Below are positions 1 through 8,133 of a stretch of DNA of 64,000 nucleotides, piece after piece. Every line of letters begins with the position of its first letter. The stretch's first letter is position 1. Made by a program: the position numbers and the translations under genes. A model generated the notes under the pieces. It saw nothing but the letters and a program-made list of their open reading frames with translations. It searched no databases and was not told the DNA's origin. This DNA comes from Variovorax sp. PAMC 28711 (GTDB lineage Bacteria; Pseudomonadota; Gammaproteobacteria; Burkholderiales; Burkholderiaceae_C), in contig NZ_CP014517.1 of NCBI RefSeq assembly GCF_001577265.1, forward strand, positions 1,913,001 to 1,977,000. Direction: 5' to 3'.

Positions 1-823
1 CCTGTTCATCGTGGTGCAGCACGAGCGCGAGGATCTCCACCATCTCCCGGTCGCCGCCGGGCTGCTTTAGCAGGACGCTTTGCAATCTTCGGAAGCCCTG
101 CGGCAGTTCACTGAAGGGCGCGCCGTTCCTGAGCGCCCCGGGCTTGCGCTGGAGCACCGCCAGGTAGTGGCGCCAGTCGTAGATGGTCTGGCCGGCCGTG
201 TCGTGACGCCGGTCGATGATGCGCGTGTGCTCGCACAGGAGCTGCCCCTCGGCCGCCACGACCAGGCGATCGGCGTAGACCCGCAGGCTGACCGGGCGGT
301 TCGCGTAGGACGCCGGCACGCTGTAGCGGTTGCGCTCGAAGTGCACCAGGCAGGTAGGTGAGACGCGCTTGGTGTGCTCGACGAAGCCGTCGAAGGCACG
401 AGGCACAGGCATCAGCAGTGGCCGCTCCTGCGCCCATACGTCCGCCACGGTGCCAGGTTGCTTGCCGTGAACGATCTCGCCCCACAGCGCCTTGCAGCGG
501 TTCTCCAGCCATTCGTTGAGCATCGCCAGCGTCGCGAACGCCGGCACGGGCTGCCACAGCCGGTGGCGCGCATCGCGCACGTTCTTCTCCACCTGGCCCT
601 TCTCCCAGCCCGAGGCGGGGTTGCAGAACTCGGCCTCGAACAGGTAGTGGCTCACCATGGCGCTAAAGCGCGCGTTGACGTCGCGCTCCTTGCCCCGGCG
701 CACGCGATCGACGGCCGTCTTCATGTTGTCGTAGATGCCGCGGCGCGGCACGCCGCCCAAGACCTCGAACGCGCGGTTGTGCGCGTCGAACAGCATCTCG
801 TGGGTCTGCAGCGGGTCCTGTTT
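1..823 (-). pseudogene. istA: IS21-family transposase IstA, remnant
   Basis: An open minus-strand frame runs from about 823 to the left edge without a stop and without a start. Its translation carries IstA hallmarks: the second DDE aspartate in [12 protein letters not shown], the glutamate in ASGWEKGQVEKNV, and the C-terminal stretch RNRYSVP followed by [20 protein letters not shown]. It is clearly related to, but different from, the complete IstA at 6076-7608. The N-terminal third, with the helix-turn-helix and first catalytic aspartate, is missing at the 823 side, where a truncated regulator begins on the opposite strand. The gene may continue off the left edge. I read it as a decayed insertion-sequence end that destroyed the neighbouring regulator. 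Confidence 0.8.
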
Positions 824-1738
824 CATCTTTCGGTGCCCGGCATCGTGTTCGGCGTTCAGCCACCACCCGGCGGCTTGCCTTCGTACGAGGTGGCGTATTG
901 CGCATCCACACCCGGCCGCGTGCGCTGCGATCAGGGCATTGAAGTGGAAGTGCCCGGCGGGCTCGATGCGATGGTCGGAGCCGACATCGTGGTGGTGCCC
1001 GCGTGGAACCACCCCGAGGTCACCGCGCCTGTCGCGCTGACGGACGCACTGCGCGAGGCGCACGCGCGCGGTGCTCAGGTCGTCGGGCTTTGCCTGGGTG
1101 CTTTCGTGCTGGGCGATGCGGGCTTGCTCGATGAACGGCGTGCCACCACGCATTGGGCCTCCCGCGATCTCTTCGCCCGGCGCTTTCCGAAGACGCACTT
1201 TCTTCCGGATGTGCTGTATGTCGATGACGGCAATGTCGTCACCTCGGCCGGAACCGTCGCCGCTATCGACTGTTGCCTGCACATCCTGCGCCTGCGCCAC
1301 GGTGCCGATGTCGCCAATCGCGTGGCGCGCTTGCTGGTGACCCCGCCGCACCGCCAGGGCGGCCAGGCGCAGTACATCGAACAACCCGTCCCCGCACTGC
1401 CGAGCGAGGCACGCCTGCCGGGAGTCCTGGAATGGGCGCGCGCGCATCTGTCGGAGCCGCTGTCGCTCGATGTGCTGGCGGAAGCGGCGAGGATGAGCCG
1501 GCGAACTTTCACCCGACGCTTTCGAGAAGCAACCGGTGTGACGGTGAGCAAGTGGCTCACGACCGAACGCATCGGCAAGGCGCAGCAATTGCTGGAAACG
1601 ACCGACATGCCCATCGAGCGGGTCGCCGCAGAGGCAGGCTTCGGTACATCGCTGTCGTTACGCCAGCACTTCGCAAACCAGGTGCACACGTCACCGTCTT
1701 CCTACAGACGGGCTTTTCGTGATCGCAAGAAGAGCTGA
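824..1738 (+). pseudogene. GlxA/FtrA-type AraC-family regulator, 5' end lost
   Basis: The protein has a DJ-1/PfpI-like amidotransferase domain (VPGIVFGVQPP at the start, the LCLGAFVLGDAG nucleophile-elbow region, then SAGTVAAIDCCLH) followed by a C-terminal AraC DNA-binding domain with two helix-turn-helix segments (LDVLAEAARMSRRTFTRRF and IERVAAEAGFGTS). Intact members start about 15 to 20 residues earlier; here the upstream sequence changes into an istA remnant on the other strand at about 823. The frame stays open upstream only because it runs antisense through istA. A GTG at 833 could give a shortened product, but the first strand of the sensor domain would be gone. Target genes cannot be named. 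Confidence 0.7.
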
Positions 1739-1862
1739 GTAAAGTGAGGCGACTTTGGCTCGAAGGCATGGAGGCGTACGTCAACTTCGTCTTCTCGTTG
1801 ATGAAGAGTGGGCGACGAAGGTTGAAATCAGCAAAGCACAAATTCGATCGATACCTATGGGA

Positions 1863-3452
1863 TCAAAGAAGCTCTTCTCCCAACACTGGCAACAGAAACC
1901 AATTTTTTATCCGCAGCCAAAGAAACTCACCAGGTACGTCCTCGTGAACGATTTCTTCGCCGTTTTCTGAATGCGCGACCCATTGCGTGCGACGGCCGTC
2001 TGAGGACAACTGCAACCGGTATCCGATCTCTACATGCTCAGCGACCAGCAAACTGTGAAGTTCTTCGACAAGCGACCTGCTTTCAATGACCAAGCCAAGC
2101 TCGGTGTTGATGGCCGCCGAGCGATGGTCAAGGTTCATCGATCCGATGAAGATGCGTTCACTGTCCATCGTCGCGACCTTCGCGTGCAATCTGCTGATGG
2201 ATCTACCGAAATTGCCGAACCGCTTGCTTTGGGCTGTTCCTTCAGGTGAAATCTCGTAAACCGAAATGCCAGCTTTAAGCATGTCCGCGCGGTATCGCTC
2301 GTAACCGGCGTATGCCAACGGTTCATCGGTTGAACCTAAAGAGTTGGTGACAACCACGGCGCGGCCACCGGCAGCGACGAGCTTCTCTAGCACTGCCATT
2401 CCCTGGGGGCCTGGAATGAAATACGGAGAAAGAATCTTGACCTCTCGGCGTGATGCCGCAATTTCTCCCAGCGCGCCTTCCGAAACACTACCTCGGTAGG
2501 CCATCTCATGTGCAAGATTAAGCTTGTCCGGAGGGTCTGAGAAAAAGCGCGCCGCGGCCCAATGGAGCTGTAGCTCTTTGATCTCAAATTGCTCACTAAC
2601 AGGCGGTCGGTCGAACATGTCGCGGGGTCTCAATGCCACATCTGCCACTGCGAGACGAACGATCTCCGAAAACCTATCTTCGGCTTCGAAGCCGGACGCC
2701 GCATTTGTTACGAGATCCAGGATCGGCCTGACTTGCATGCTGTTCCAAAACGCATCGAACGATCTCGACATTTCATGGACAACAGGTCCTGCTGAGAGCA
2801 GATCAACGTCGATGAAATTCGCGTCGGCGTTGCGCATGAAGTACTCGTTCCCGATGTTGCGACCTCCAGTTATCGCAAAAGTGTTGTCGGCGACAAGCAA
2901 CTTGTTGTGCATGCGGTGGTTGATGCGAAGGAGGTCAAATAACGAAGCTGCGAGACGAATCGGTAGAGACTTCGCGCGAGACGGCAAGGGATTGAAAAGC
3001 CGCACTTCGACATTGTTAAAGGTGGCCAACATGGAGAAGACCTCTTCATCGCCGCCCATGTAGAGGTCGTCGACCAACAGCCGGACTCGAACGCCTCTCA
3101 ACGCCGCATTGCGAAGCTCTCGAAGCAGCAACAGACCCACATCGTCATTGCGGATCAGGTAGTACTGCATGTCGACGCTGCTCTCCGCGTTCCGTATGAG
3201 CGCAACCCTTGCATCGAATGCAAACGCGGCCTCGGGCAAAAGTCGAAAGCCGGACTCGTTCTCGGAACCAATCGGCCTCGAATTCACTGCAAGGCGTCCC
3301 AGGGTTGTTGCGGCGCCATTGGTCACCGCCATCGAGATCGCTTGCTGACTACCTGCCGGAAGGCTGGCGCAACCAGTCAACATCACCACAGCCGTGACTG
3401 CAGCGATCCATCCCAAAATACGCTGGAGTACTTTCAAGATAAACATCAACAT
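1863..3452 (-). CDS. Phospholipase D-family lipoprotein (ClsC-like cardiolipin synthase)
   Basis: The 529-residue protein starts with a hydrophobic signal ending in a lipobox (LTGC, Cys28), so it should be a lipoprotein. It has two HKD catalytic motifs: His182, Lys184, Asp189 (HNKLLVAD, then GGRNIGNEYF) and His423, Lys425, Asp430 (HAKVATMD, then GSMNLDHRS). Two HKD motifs with the GGRN and GSMN tails are typical of bacterial cardiolipin synthases of the ClsC type, which transfer phosphatidyl groups between phospholipids. Length and domain order fit an intact gene. It stands alone on the minus strand downstream of the eptA/czcD operon, so a role in envelope lipid remodelling under metal or peptide stress is plausible but inferred. 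A nuclease-like function is the alternative. Confidence 0.8.
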   Translation of the reverse strand: MLMFILKVLQRILGWIAAVTAVVMLTGCASLPAGSQQAISMAVTNGAATTLGRLAVNSRPIGSENESGFRLLPEAAFAFDARVALIRNAESSVDMQYYLIRNDDVGLLLLRELRNAALRGVRVRLLVDDLYMGGDEEVFSMLATFNNVEVRLFNPLPSRAKSLPIRLAASLFDLLRINHRMHNKLLVADNTFAITGGRNIGNEYFMRNADANFIDVDLLSAGPVVHEMSRSFDAFWNSMQVRPILDLVTNAASGFEAEDRFSEIVRLAVADVALRPRDMFDRPPVSEQFEIKELQLHWAAARFFSDPPDKLNLAHEMAYRGSVSEGALGEIAASRREVKILSPYFIPGPQGMAVLEKLVAAGGRAVVVTNSLGSTDEPLAYAGYERYRADMLKAGISVYEISPEGTAQSKRFGNFGRSISRLHAKVATMDSERIFIGSMNLDHRSAAINTELGLVIESRSLVEELHSLLVAEHVEIGYRLQLSSDGRRTQWVAHSENGEEIVHEDVPGEFLWLRIKNWFLLPVLGEELL

Positions 3453-3550
3453 TTGAAGAGTTTCGACGTATCTAACGCCGGAGCCGGCAAGCCTAAAAGA
3501 GTGGCTTTCAGTGGTTTCGCTTCACTTGTCGGTGACGAACGAATTCCGAG

Positions 3551-3784
3551 TCAATGCCGGCGCCGCCCGCTCTTTTTCTTGACTTGCACATTCGTGCGCT
3601 TGCGCTGATCGTTGAAACGGACCGCCAAACTTTCAGAATACGACCTGTTGCGAAGTCCTTGTGGGCCACGAACACGTAACCACCAACGAACCACCGCAAC
3701 TGCAACAGCACCAACACAAAGGATGCCGATGTAGAGCATTAGAACGGTCAACGAAGTTGACGCGTCAGGAACCCGGCGTTGCAT
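3551..3784 (-). CDS. Possible small membrane protein
   Basis: This 77-residue frame lies in the 354-base stretch between the PLD gene and the czcD-like gene, which otherwise holds nothing I recognise. It contains one convincing membrane segment (LYIGILCVGAVAVAVVRWW, about residues 17 to 36) followed by a strongly basic tail rich in Arg and Lys. There is no clear ribosome-binding site before either Met1 or Met16, and I recognise no family. It could equally be a chance frame. Confidence 0.3.
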   Translation of the reverse strand: MQRRVPDASTSLTVLMLYIGILCVGAVAVAVVRWWLRVRGPQGLRNRSYSESLAVRFNDQRKRTNVQVKKKSGRRRH

Positions 3785-3806
3785 GGAATGTGGCCAACGA
3801 GTTCAA

Positions 3807-4718
3807 TTAACCGAATTTATGGATGCCTGTGGCCTGTATGCACGGGTTGCGCTCCATCTGAACTGTGCAGTGGTGAATGTTGAATTCCTTCTCCAACATC
3901 TCTGCCGCGTCAATGGCCAAGCGATCGAAATCGCCAGTAGTGCTTACAACGTGGACACTGAGGCTTGTCTTACCGGTAGTTATCGCCCAAACGTGCAAGT
4001 CATGAATCGACTCGACGCCAGGCAGTTTCAGGAAAGACTTCTCGACCAAAGCGATGTCGATCCCGTCGGGTACGCCCTCGAGCAAGATGTTCATGCTGTC
4101 CCTTAGCAGAGTCCAAGTTCGCGGGAGAACCCAAAGTCCGATGGCCACTGCGATGATCGAATCCACCCAGGTCCATCCCGTGAACCAAATCACAACGGCG
4201 CCGACGATCACGCCCAATGAGCCGAGCATGTCGCTCCAGACCTCTAGGTAGGCGCCCTTGATGTTCAGGCTGCCCTCTTTGCCACCCATCAGGAGCCGCA
4301 TGCTGATCAGGTTCACCACCAGCCCGAGGGAGGCAATCACCAACATCGGAATCGATTGCACTGTTTGCGGCGTGTTGAACCGCTGCCATGCTTCGTAAAG
4401 GATGTAGATGGCGACCGCGAAGAGCAAAAGAGCATTGAAGGCGGCTGCCAAGATCTCGAACCGGTGGTAGCCGAACGTTCGCTTGGCATCTGCGGCTCGC
4501 TTGGAGATCTGTATGGCGGACAACGAAATGGCGAGCGCTGCTGCATCTGTAAACATGTGCGCCGCGTCAGAGATCAGTGCCAAACTTCCAGTCACGATCC
4601 CGCCTATGACTTCAGCCACCATGAACGAAGTGGTAAGGATCAAAGCAATCCACAAGGATTTTTCGTGGCTTGCACCGGCCTGGCCGGGCGTTGGGGTGTG
4701 GGAGTGTCCAGATGTCAT
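3807..4718 (-). CDS. czcD: CzcD-type cation diffusion facilitator (Zn/Co/Cd exporter)
   Basis: The 303-residue protein has a His-bearing N-terminus (GHSHTPTPG), six membrane segments and a cytoplasmic C-terminal domain. Metal-site motifs are visible: HMFTD in TM2 and EVWSDMLGS in TM5, plus the loop after TM4 and the C-terminal sequence SIHDLHVWAI. This is the CDF family, exchanging divalent cations (Zn, Co, Cd) from the cytoplasm for protons. The start is one base past the stop of the upstream lipoprotein gene (TGA-G-ATG), so it is the last gene of the eptA operon. The IS21 element in the preceding gene may cut its expression unless transcription reads through. The sequence is intact. Confidence 0.92.
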   Translation of the reverse strand: MTSGHSHTPTPGQAGASHEKSLWIALILTTSFMVAEVIGGIVTGSLALISDAAHMFTDAAALAISLSAIQISKRAADAKRTFGYHRFEILAAAFNALLLFAVAIYILYEAWQRFNTPQTVQSIPMLVIASLGLVVNLISMRLLMGGKEGSLNIKGAYLEVWSDMLGSLGVIVGAVVIWFTGWTWVDSIIAVAIGLWVLPRTWTLLRDSMNILLEGVPDGIDIALVEKSFLKLPGVESIHDLHVWAITTGKTSLSVHVVSTTGDFDRLAIDAAEMLEKEFNIHHCTVQMERNPCIQATGIHKFG

Positions 4719-5082
4719 CTCAATGCCTGTTGTTTAAGTTTTTGGGCAAACCGGTGGGCCAGTCTGTTGGCGCATTTCGAACTTGAAGAGGAGCGCCGCA
4801 TTCTTCGACATTTGCATAGACGGTGTCGCCGACAGCGACTTGCGTTCGTTCGTCAAGGATGACTATGTGTAAATGCTGCCGAGCACCCACCGTTCGGTAC
4901 GAAAGCACCGCAAACCGCGCGTTTGCAACTTGTTCGTTGGTTGCGCCTTTTCTGCAATCCGTAAGTCCGCTGGACTTAAGGTCGTCAGCCCTGCCTACCT
5001 CAGTGACTGTTGCAATCCGCCACCCAGCTTGAAACTCTGCGACCTCATGTCGGAAAGATGTGCAAGCGACGAGCGCGGTAAA

Positions 5083-5090
5083 TCCGATGG
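5083..5090. repeat. Target-site duplication, left copy (IS21 element)
   Basis: TCCGATGG here is repeated exactly at 7718-7725. The next two bases (TG) also match, so the duplication is 8 to 10 bp. IS21-family elements usually make 4 to 8 bp duplications, so 8 is the likelier reading. Confidence 0.85.
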
Positions 5091-5146
5091 TGTGTCGGCG
5101 CCGGTTCAACTTTGACCCACCCTGCCGTTTGAACTTTGACCCGGGG
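5091..5146 (+). repeat. IS21 left terminal repeat region
   Basis: The end begins TGTGTCGGCGCCGG and contains two direct copies of AACTTTGACCC (about 5108 and 5132). Multiple short repeats inside the termini are the usual transposase-binding arrangement in the IS21 family. It pairs as an inverted repeat with 7655-7717. Confidence 0.8.
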
Positions 5147-5291
5147 ATGGAAGCCGGCATCGTGGATGCCGGCTGTGCATAACTCTACCGTCTTCGTCCT
5201 TTCCCGGTTTCCTTTCTGATGACTGATCGCTTGCACGAAGAAGGCGCGAAGGGCGAAGCCCGCAGCGCCTTGTCCCCTTCTGCGGTGTTGC

Positions 5292-6083
5292 TCAACCGGC
5301 GTTTCCAGCCGACGCCTTTCGCTCCTGCTCACGAGCTTTGATGCGCTTCTTCGAGTTGGCAGTGGCGTGCGTGATCCGGTAACTGTCATTGCCCGTCTCC
5401 ACGATGTGGCAGTGGTGCGTGAGCCGGTCCAGCAATGCTGTCGTCATCTTTGGATCCACGAACACACTGCTCCATTCAGCGAAGTCCAGGTTGGTCGTCA
5501 CCACGACGCTGGTGTGCTCGTACAGCTTTGAGAGCAGGTGGAACAGCAATGCCCCGCCGGCCTGGCTGAAGGGCAGGTATCCCATCTCGTCGAGCACCAC
5601 CGCGTCCAGGCGCAGCAGGCTCGCCGCAATGCGCCCCGCTTTGCCCTGGGCCTTCTCCTGCTCGAGTGCGTTCACCAAGTCGACGGTCGAGTAGAAGCGC
5701 ACACGCTTGCCATGCTGCGTGATGCCCGCCACGCCGATGGCGGTCGCCAGATGGCTCTTGCCCGTGCCGGGGCCACCCACCAACACGACGTTGTGCGCCT
5801 CGTCGGTGAAGGCCATTTCGGCCAGTTGCAGCACGAGCTTGCGGTCGACCGCCGAGACCTCGAAGTCGAATCCTGCAAGGTCCCGGTGCACAGGGAACTT
5901 CGCCGCGTTCATCTGGTGGGTCACCGAGCGCGTGGCGCGCTCGGTCGTCTCGGCACGCAGCATCTGCTCGACCAGCCAGCGCGAACGCTCCAGCTCGGTG
6001 TTGTCCTGCTCCATCAGATCGGCCCAGGTTCCCGCCATGCCGTGCAGGCGCAGCGTCTTGAGTTCGGCGATGACGTCACGCAT
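5292..6083 (-). CDS. istB: IS21-family ATPase helper IstB
   Basis: This 263-residue DnaA/IstB-type AAA+ ATPase has Walker [12 protein letters not shown], Walker [12 protein letters not shown], and the family-typical N-terminus [14 protein letters not shown]. IstB assists target selection and strand transfer by IstA. Its start lies within the last codons of istA (8-base overlap), the usual translational coupling in this family. It is full length and free of frameshifts. Confidence 0.95.
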   Translation of the reverse strand: MRDVIAELKTLRLHGMAGTWADLMEQDNTELERSRWLVEQMLRAETTERATRSVTHQMNAAKFPVHRDLAGFDFEVSAVDRKLVLQLAEMAFTDEAHNVVLVGGPGTGKSHLATAIGVAGITQHGKRVRFYSTVDLVNALEQEKAQGKAGRIAASLLRLDAVVLDEMGYLPFSQAGGALLFHLLSKLYEHTSVVVTTNLDFAEWSSVFVDPKMTTALLDRLTHHCHIVETGNDSYRITHATANSKKRIKAREQERKASAGNAG

Positions 6084-7608
6084 GACCGGCCTCCCTTATC
6101 TTGTTCAAGTCGCGCAGCCGGTCGTAGCGAGCCGTGTCGGCGATCGGCGGCGTCAGCACCTGCAGCGACGTCTCGACGTTCTCTGGCCGCGGCGCCGAGT
6201 TCAAACGCGCGAGTACGTTGATGACGTGTTCGACGCTCACACGCCCGGAGGGCGGTGCACCGTCCAGCGCCAGCTCTACGGCCACCAGCACCGCCTCCAG
6301 TCCGGCCGTCGGCACCAAGGCCAGCACCCGGGCCATCAGCCGGTCGCCTCCGCTCTCGCGCAAGAGTGCACGACGCAACCGCTGCAATGATTCGGGCAGA
6401 TCGGTGAACGGTGCGCCATTGCGCAACGCGCCTGGCTTCCTCTGCACCAGCGGCACATAGTGCTGCCAGTCGTAGCGCGTCTTGCTCTTGTCCGTCAGAC
6501 GCTCATGCTCGGCCACGACACCGTCGCCAGCGACCACCGTCACGCGCGTCGGGTACAGGTGCGTGCTGACCATCTGCCCGGCCAACTCGCATGGCACCGA
6601 GTAGCGGTTGCGCGCTACCGACACCAAGCAGGTGCTGCTCACCCGGGCCACCTCCTCGACGTAGCCATCGAACGCGGCCGGCATCGGCATCAACTGCACC
6701 CGCTCGTGCTCGAGCATTTCGGCAACGCTGAACTGCTTGTGCTCGGGATGCCGGACTTCTTCCCACAGCGCCCGGCAGCGTTCCCCCAGCCAGGCGTTGA
6801 GCTCGTCGAAGCTGGCGAAGCGCCGCTCACGCGCGTCGATCCAGATGCGCCGGCGGCTGTCCTGGACGTTCTTCTCCACCACACCCTTCTCCCAGCCCGA
6901 AGCGACGTTGCAGAAGTCCGGGTCGTACAGGTAATGCGCGCACATCACCGCGAAGCGCGCGTTGACGGTGCGGCCCTTGCCCTTGTGCACCTTGTCCACG
7001 GCGGTCTTCATGTTGTCGTAGATGCCGCGACGCGCCACACCGCCGAGCGCCGCGAAGGAGCGCGTGTGCGCATCGAACAGCATCTCGTGGCCCTGGCTCG
7101 GGTACGCCACCAGCCAGAACGCGCGGCTCGCGCACAGCTTCATGTGCGACACCTGCAGCTTGCGGTACAGGCCCCCGATGACCAGCGACTCGTCGCTCCA
7201 GTCGAACTGGAACGCCTCGCCCAGCTCGAAGGTCAACGGCACGAATGCCTTGCCGATTGCAACGCCGCCCTGGCTGGCGCGCCATGTACGAATGAAGTCC
7301 GTCAGTTGCGTGTAGCCGCCTTCGTAGCCCGCCGCGGCGATCTGCTGAAGCAGTGCCTTGGCAGTTCGCCGTTCCTTCCTTGGGCGGCGCGCATCGGCCA
7401 GCAGCGCCATCTTGATCGTTTCGATGAACGGCGCCAGCTTCGTCGCCGCCGGGCGGCGACGGTACTTCGGTGGCTGCGCCACCGGCGTTCGCAGGTACTT
7501 CCTCACCGTGTTGCGCGACAGGCTCGTCGCCCTCACGATCTCGCGCACCGACTTCTTCTCGCGGTGGTGCATCCGCAGGACCTTGCCAATCATGGCCATG
7601 GTGATCAC
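6076..7608 (-). CDS. istA: IS21-family transposase IstA
   Basis: The 510-residue transposase has an N-terminal helix-turn-helix ([21 protein letters not shown]) and a DDE catalytic core: first Asp in FQFDWSDE, second in [10 protein letters not shown], Glu in [13 protein letters not shown]. The C-terminal beta-barrel region follows ([27 protein letters not shown]). It cuts and joins the element ends together with IstB. Length is normal and the frame intact. The istA fragment at 1-823 is a relative with many substitutions. Confidence 0.95.
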   Translation of the reverse strand: MITMAMIGKVLRMHHREKKSVREIVRATSLSRNTVRKYLRTPVAQPPKYRRRPAATKLAPFIETIKMALLADARRPRKERRTAKALLQQIAAAGYEGGYTQLTDFIRTWRASQGGVAIGKAFVPLTFELGEAFQFDWSDESLVIGGLYRKLQVSHMKLCASRAFWLVAYPSQGHEMLFDAHTRSFAALGGVARRGIYDNMKTAVDKVHKGKGRTVNARFAVMCAHYLYDPDFCNVASGWEKGVVEKNVQDSRRRIWIDARERRFASFDELNAWLGERCRALWEEVRHPEHKQFSVAEMLEHERVQLMPMPAAFDGYVEEVARVSSTCLVSVARNRYSVPCELAGQMVSTHLYPTRVTVVAGDGVVAEHERLTDKSKTRYDWQHYVPLVQRKPGALRNGAPFTDLPESLQRLRRALLRESGGDRLMARVLALVPTAGLEAVLVAVELALDGAPPSGRVSVEHVINVLARLNSAPRPENVETSLQVLTPPIADTARYDRLRDLNKIREAGHA

Positions 7609-7654
7609 TCCTCATACCCCCGCCGCTTAAAAAAGCAGCAGGGTAGGCTGAACA

Positions 7655-7717
7655 CCCGGGTCAAATTTGAAGCGGCACAACCCTCACAGGTGGGTCAATT
7701 TTCGGCCGGCGCCAACA
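7655..7717 (-). repeat. IS21 right terminal repeat region
   Basis: Read on the minus strand the end begins TGTTGGCGCCGG and carries two spaced copies of AATTGACCC / AATTTGACCC. It matches the left end, with a 2-base offset near the tip. Confidence 0.8.
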
Positions 7718-7725
7718 TCCGATGG
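7718..7725. repeat. Target-site duplication, right copy (IS21 element)
   Basis: Exact copy of TCCGATGG at 5083-5090. Removing the element and one copy restores one open lipoprotein frame, which confirms the insertion point. Confidence 0.85.
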
Positions 7726-7787
7726 TGCCGAGCAGCACTGAACCCAGCGCTTCTAGAGCACGGTGGTTCGGCGATTGCTCACGCATG

Positions 7788-8081
7788 TCAGCTCACAGAG
7801 GTGCCACATCCAGCGCAGAAGCGTGCCGATTTCGCTAGTGGTGCGGAGCACGACCTGCAGATGCTCGATGCCGCCAAAGCTCCGCATTCCGCGCAGAACT
7901 TGGCACCTGGAGCCAGAGGCGTCCGGCACGAAGCACAGTCGCCGGCACTACCGCTGTAGACAGTCTGTTGACGTGCGCTGCCGTGTCCGCCGTGGTCGTC
8001 GGATCGGCGAGACGAACCGTGGGACCGTCGCCCGTCGTGATCACTAGAGAGGTTGCGAAGCACTTTTGAGAGCAAATTCAT
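7788..8081 (-). CDS. Double zinc-ribbon small protein
   Basis: The 97-residue protein has a His/Ser/Asp-rich N-terminal half (SSDHDGRRSHGSSRRSDDHG) followed by two zinc ribbons, each with two CxxC pairs: CASC with CAEC, and CRSC with CAGC. An AAGGA ribosome-binding site lies 5 bases before the ATG. It sits between eptA and the interrupted lipoprotein gene, in the same operon as czcD. A metal-sensing, storage or adaptor role is possible. No closer family is recognised. Confidence 0.75.
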   Translation of the reverse strand: MNLLSKVLRNLSSDHDGRRSHGSSRRSDDHGGHGSARQQTVYSGSAGDCASCRTPLAPGAKFCAECGALAASSICRSCSAPLAKSARFCAGCGTSVS

Positions 8082-8133
8082 GCAATTCCTTGGTAATTCG
8101 TATCGATAGAAAAGGAGATTGGAAACCCTGAAG

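Larger units (their letters stand above)
5091..7717 (-). mobile_element. Complete IS21-family insertion sequence
   Basis: The element is about 2.6 kb, with istA and istB overlapping on the minus strand, related terminal repeats at both ends and an exact flanking duplication of TCCGATGG. Both coding frames are intact, so it may still be active. It sits inside a small lipoprotein gene of the eptA-czcD operon in the same orientation as the operon, so polar effects on czcD may be partial. It differs from the istA remnant at the left edge. Confidence 0.92.
4720..7786 (-). pseudogene. Small lipoprotein gene interrupted by an IS21 element
   Basis: The 3' part (5082 down to 4720) and 5' part (7786 down to 7718) join in the same frame if the 5091-7717 insertion and one copy of the flanking duplication are removed. 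The rebuilt product is 143 residues: it starts MREQSPNHRALEALGS, has a hydrophobic segment ending in the lipobox-like LVAC (Cys about 30), and continues with a soluble domain containing Cys in GLTDCRK and VEECGAP. No known family is recognised. The rebuilt start is 1 base after the zinc-ribbon gene stop and its end is 1 base before the czcD start, so it was the third gene of a four-gene operon. The downstream fragment alone has an artificial N-terminus coded by the insertion-sequence end. Confidence 0.85.

Noticed and set aside
374..823. N-terminal part of a 454-codon plus frame continuous with the GlxA-type regulator
   Set aside because: Antisense to the istA remnant and without regulator sequence; the chimeric frame is accidental.
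1744..1947. Small plus-strand frames between the regulator and the PLD gene
   Set aside because: They run antisense into the end of the PLD gene, have no ribosome-binding site and no recognisable features.
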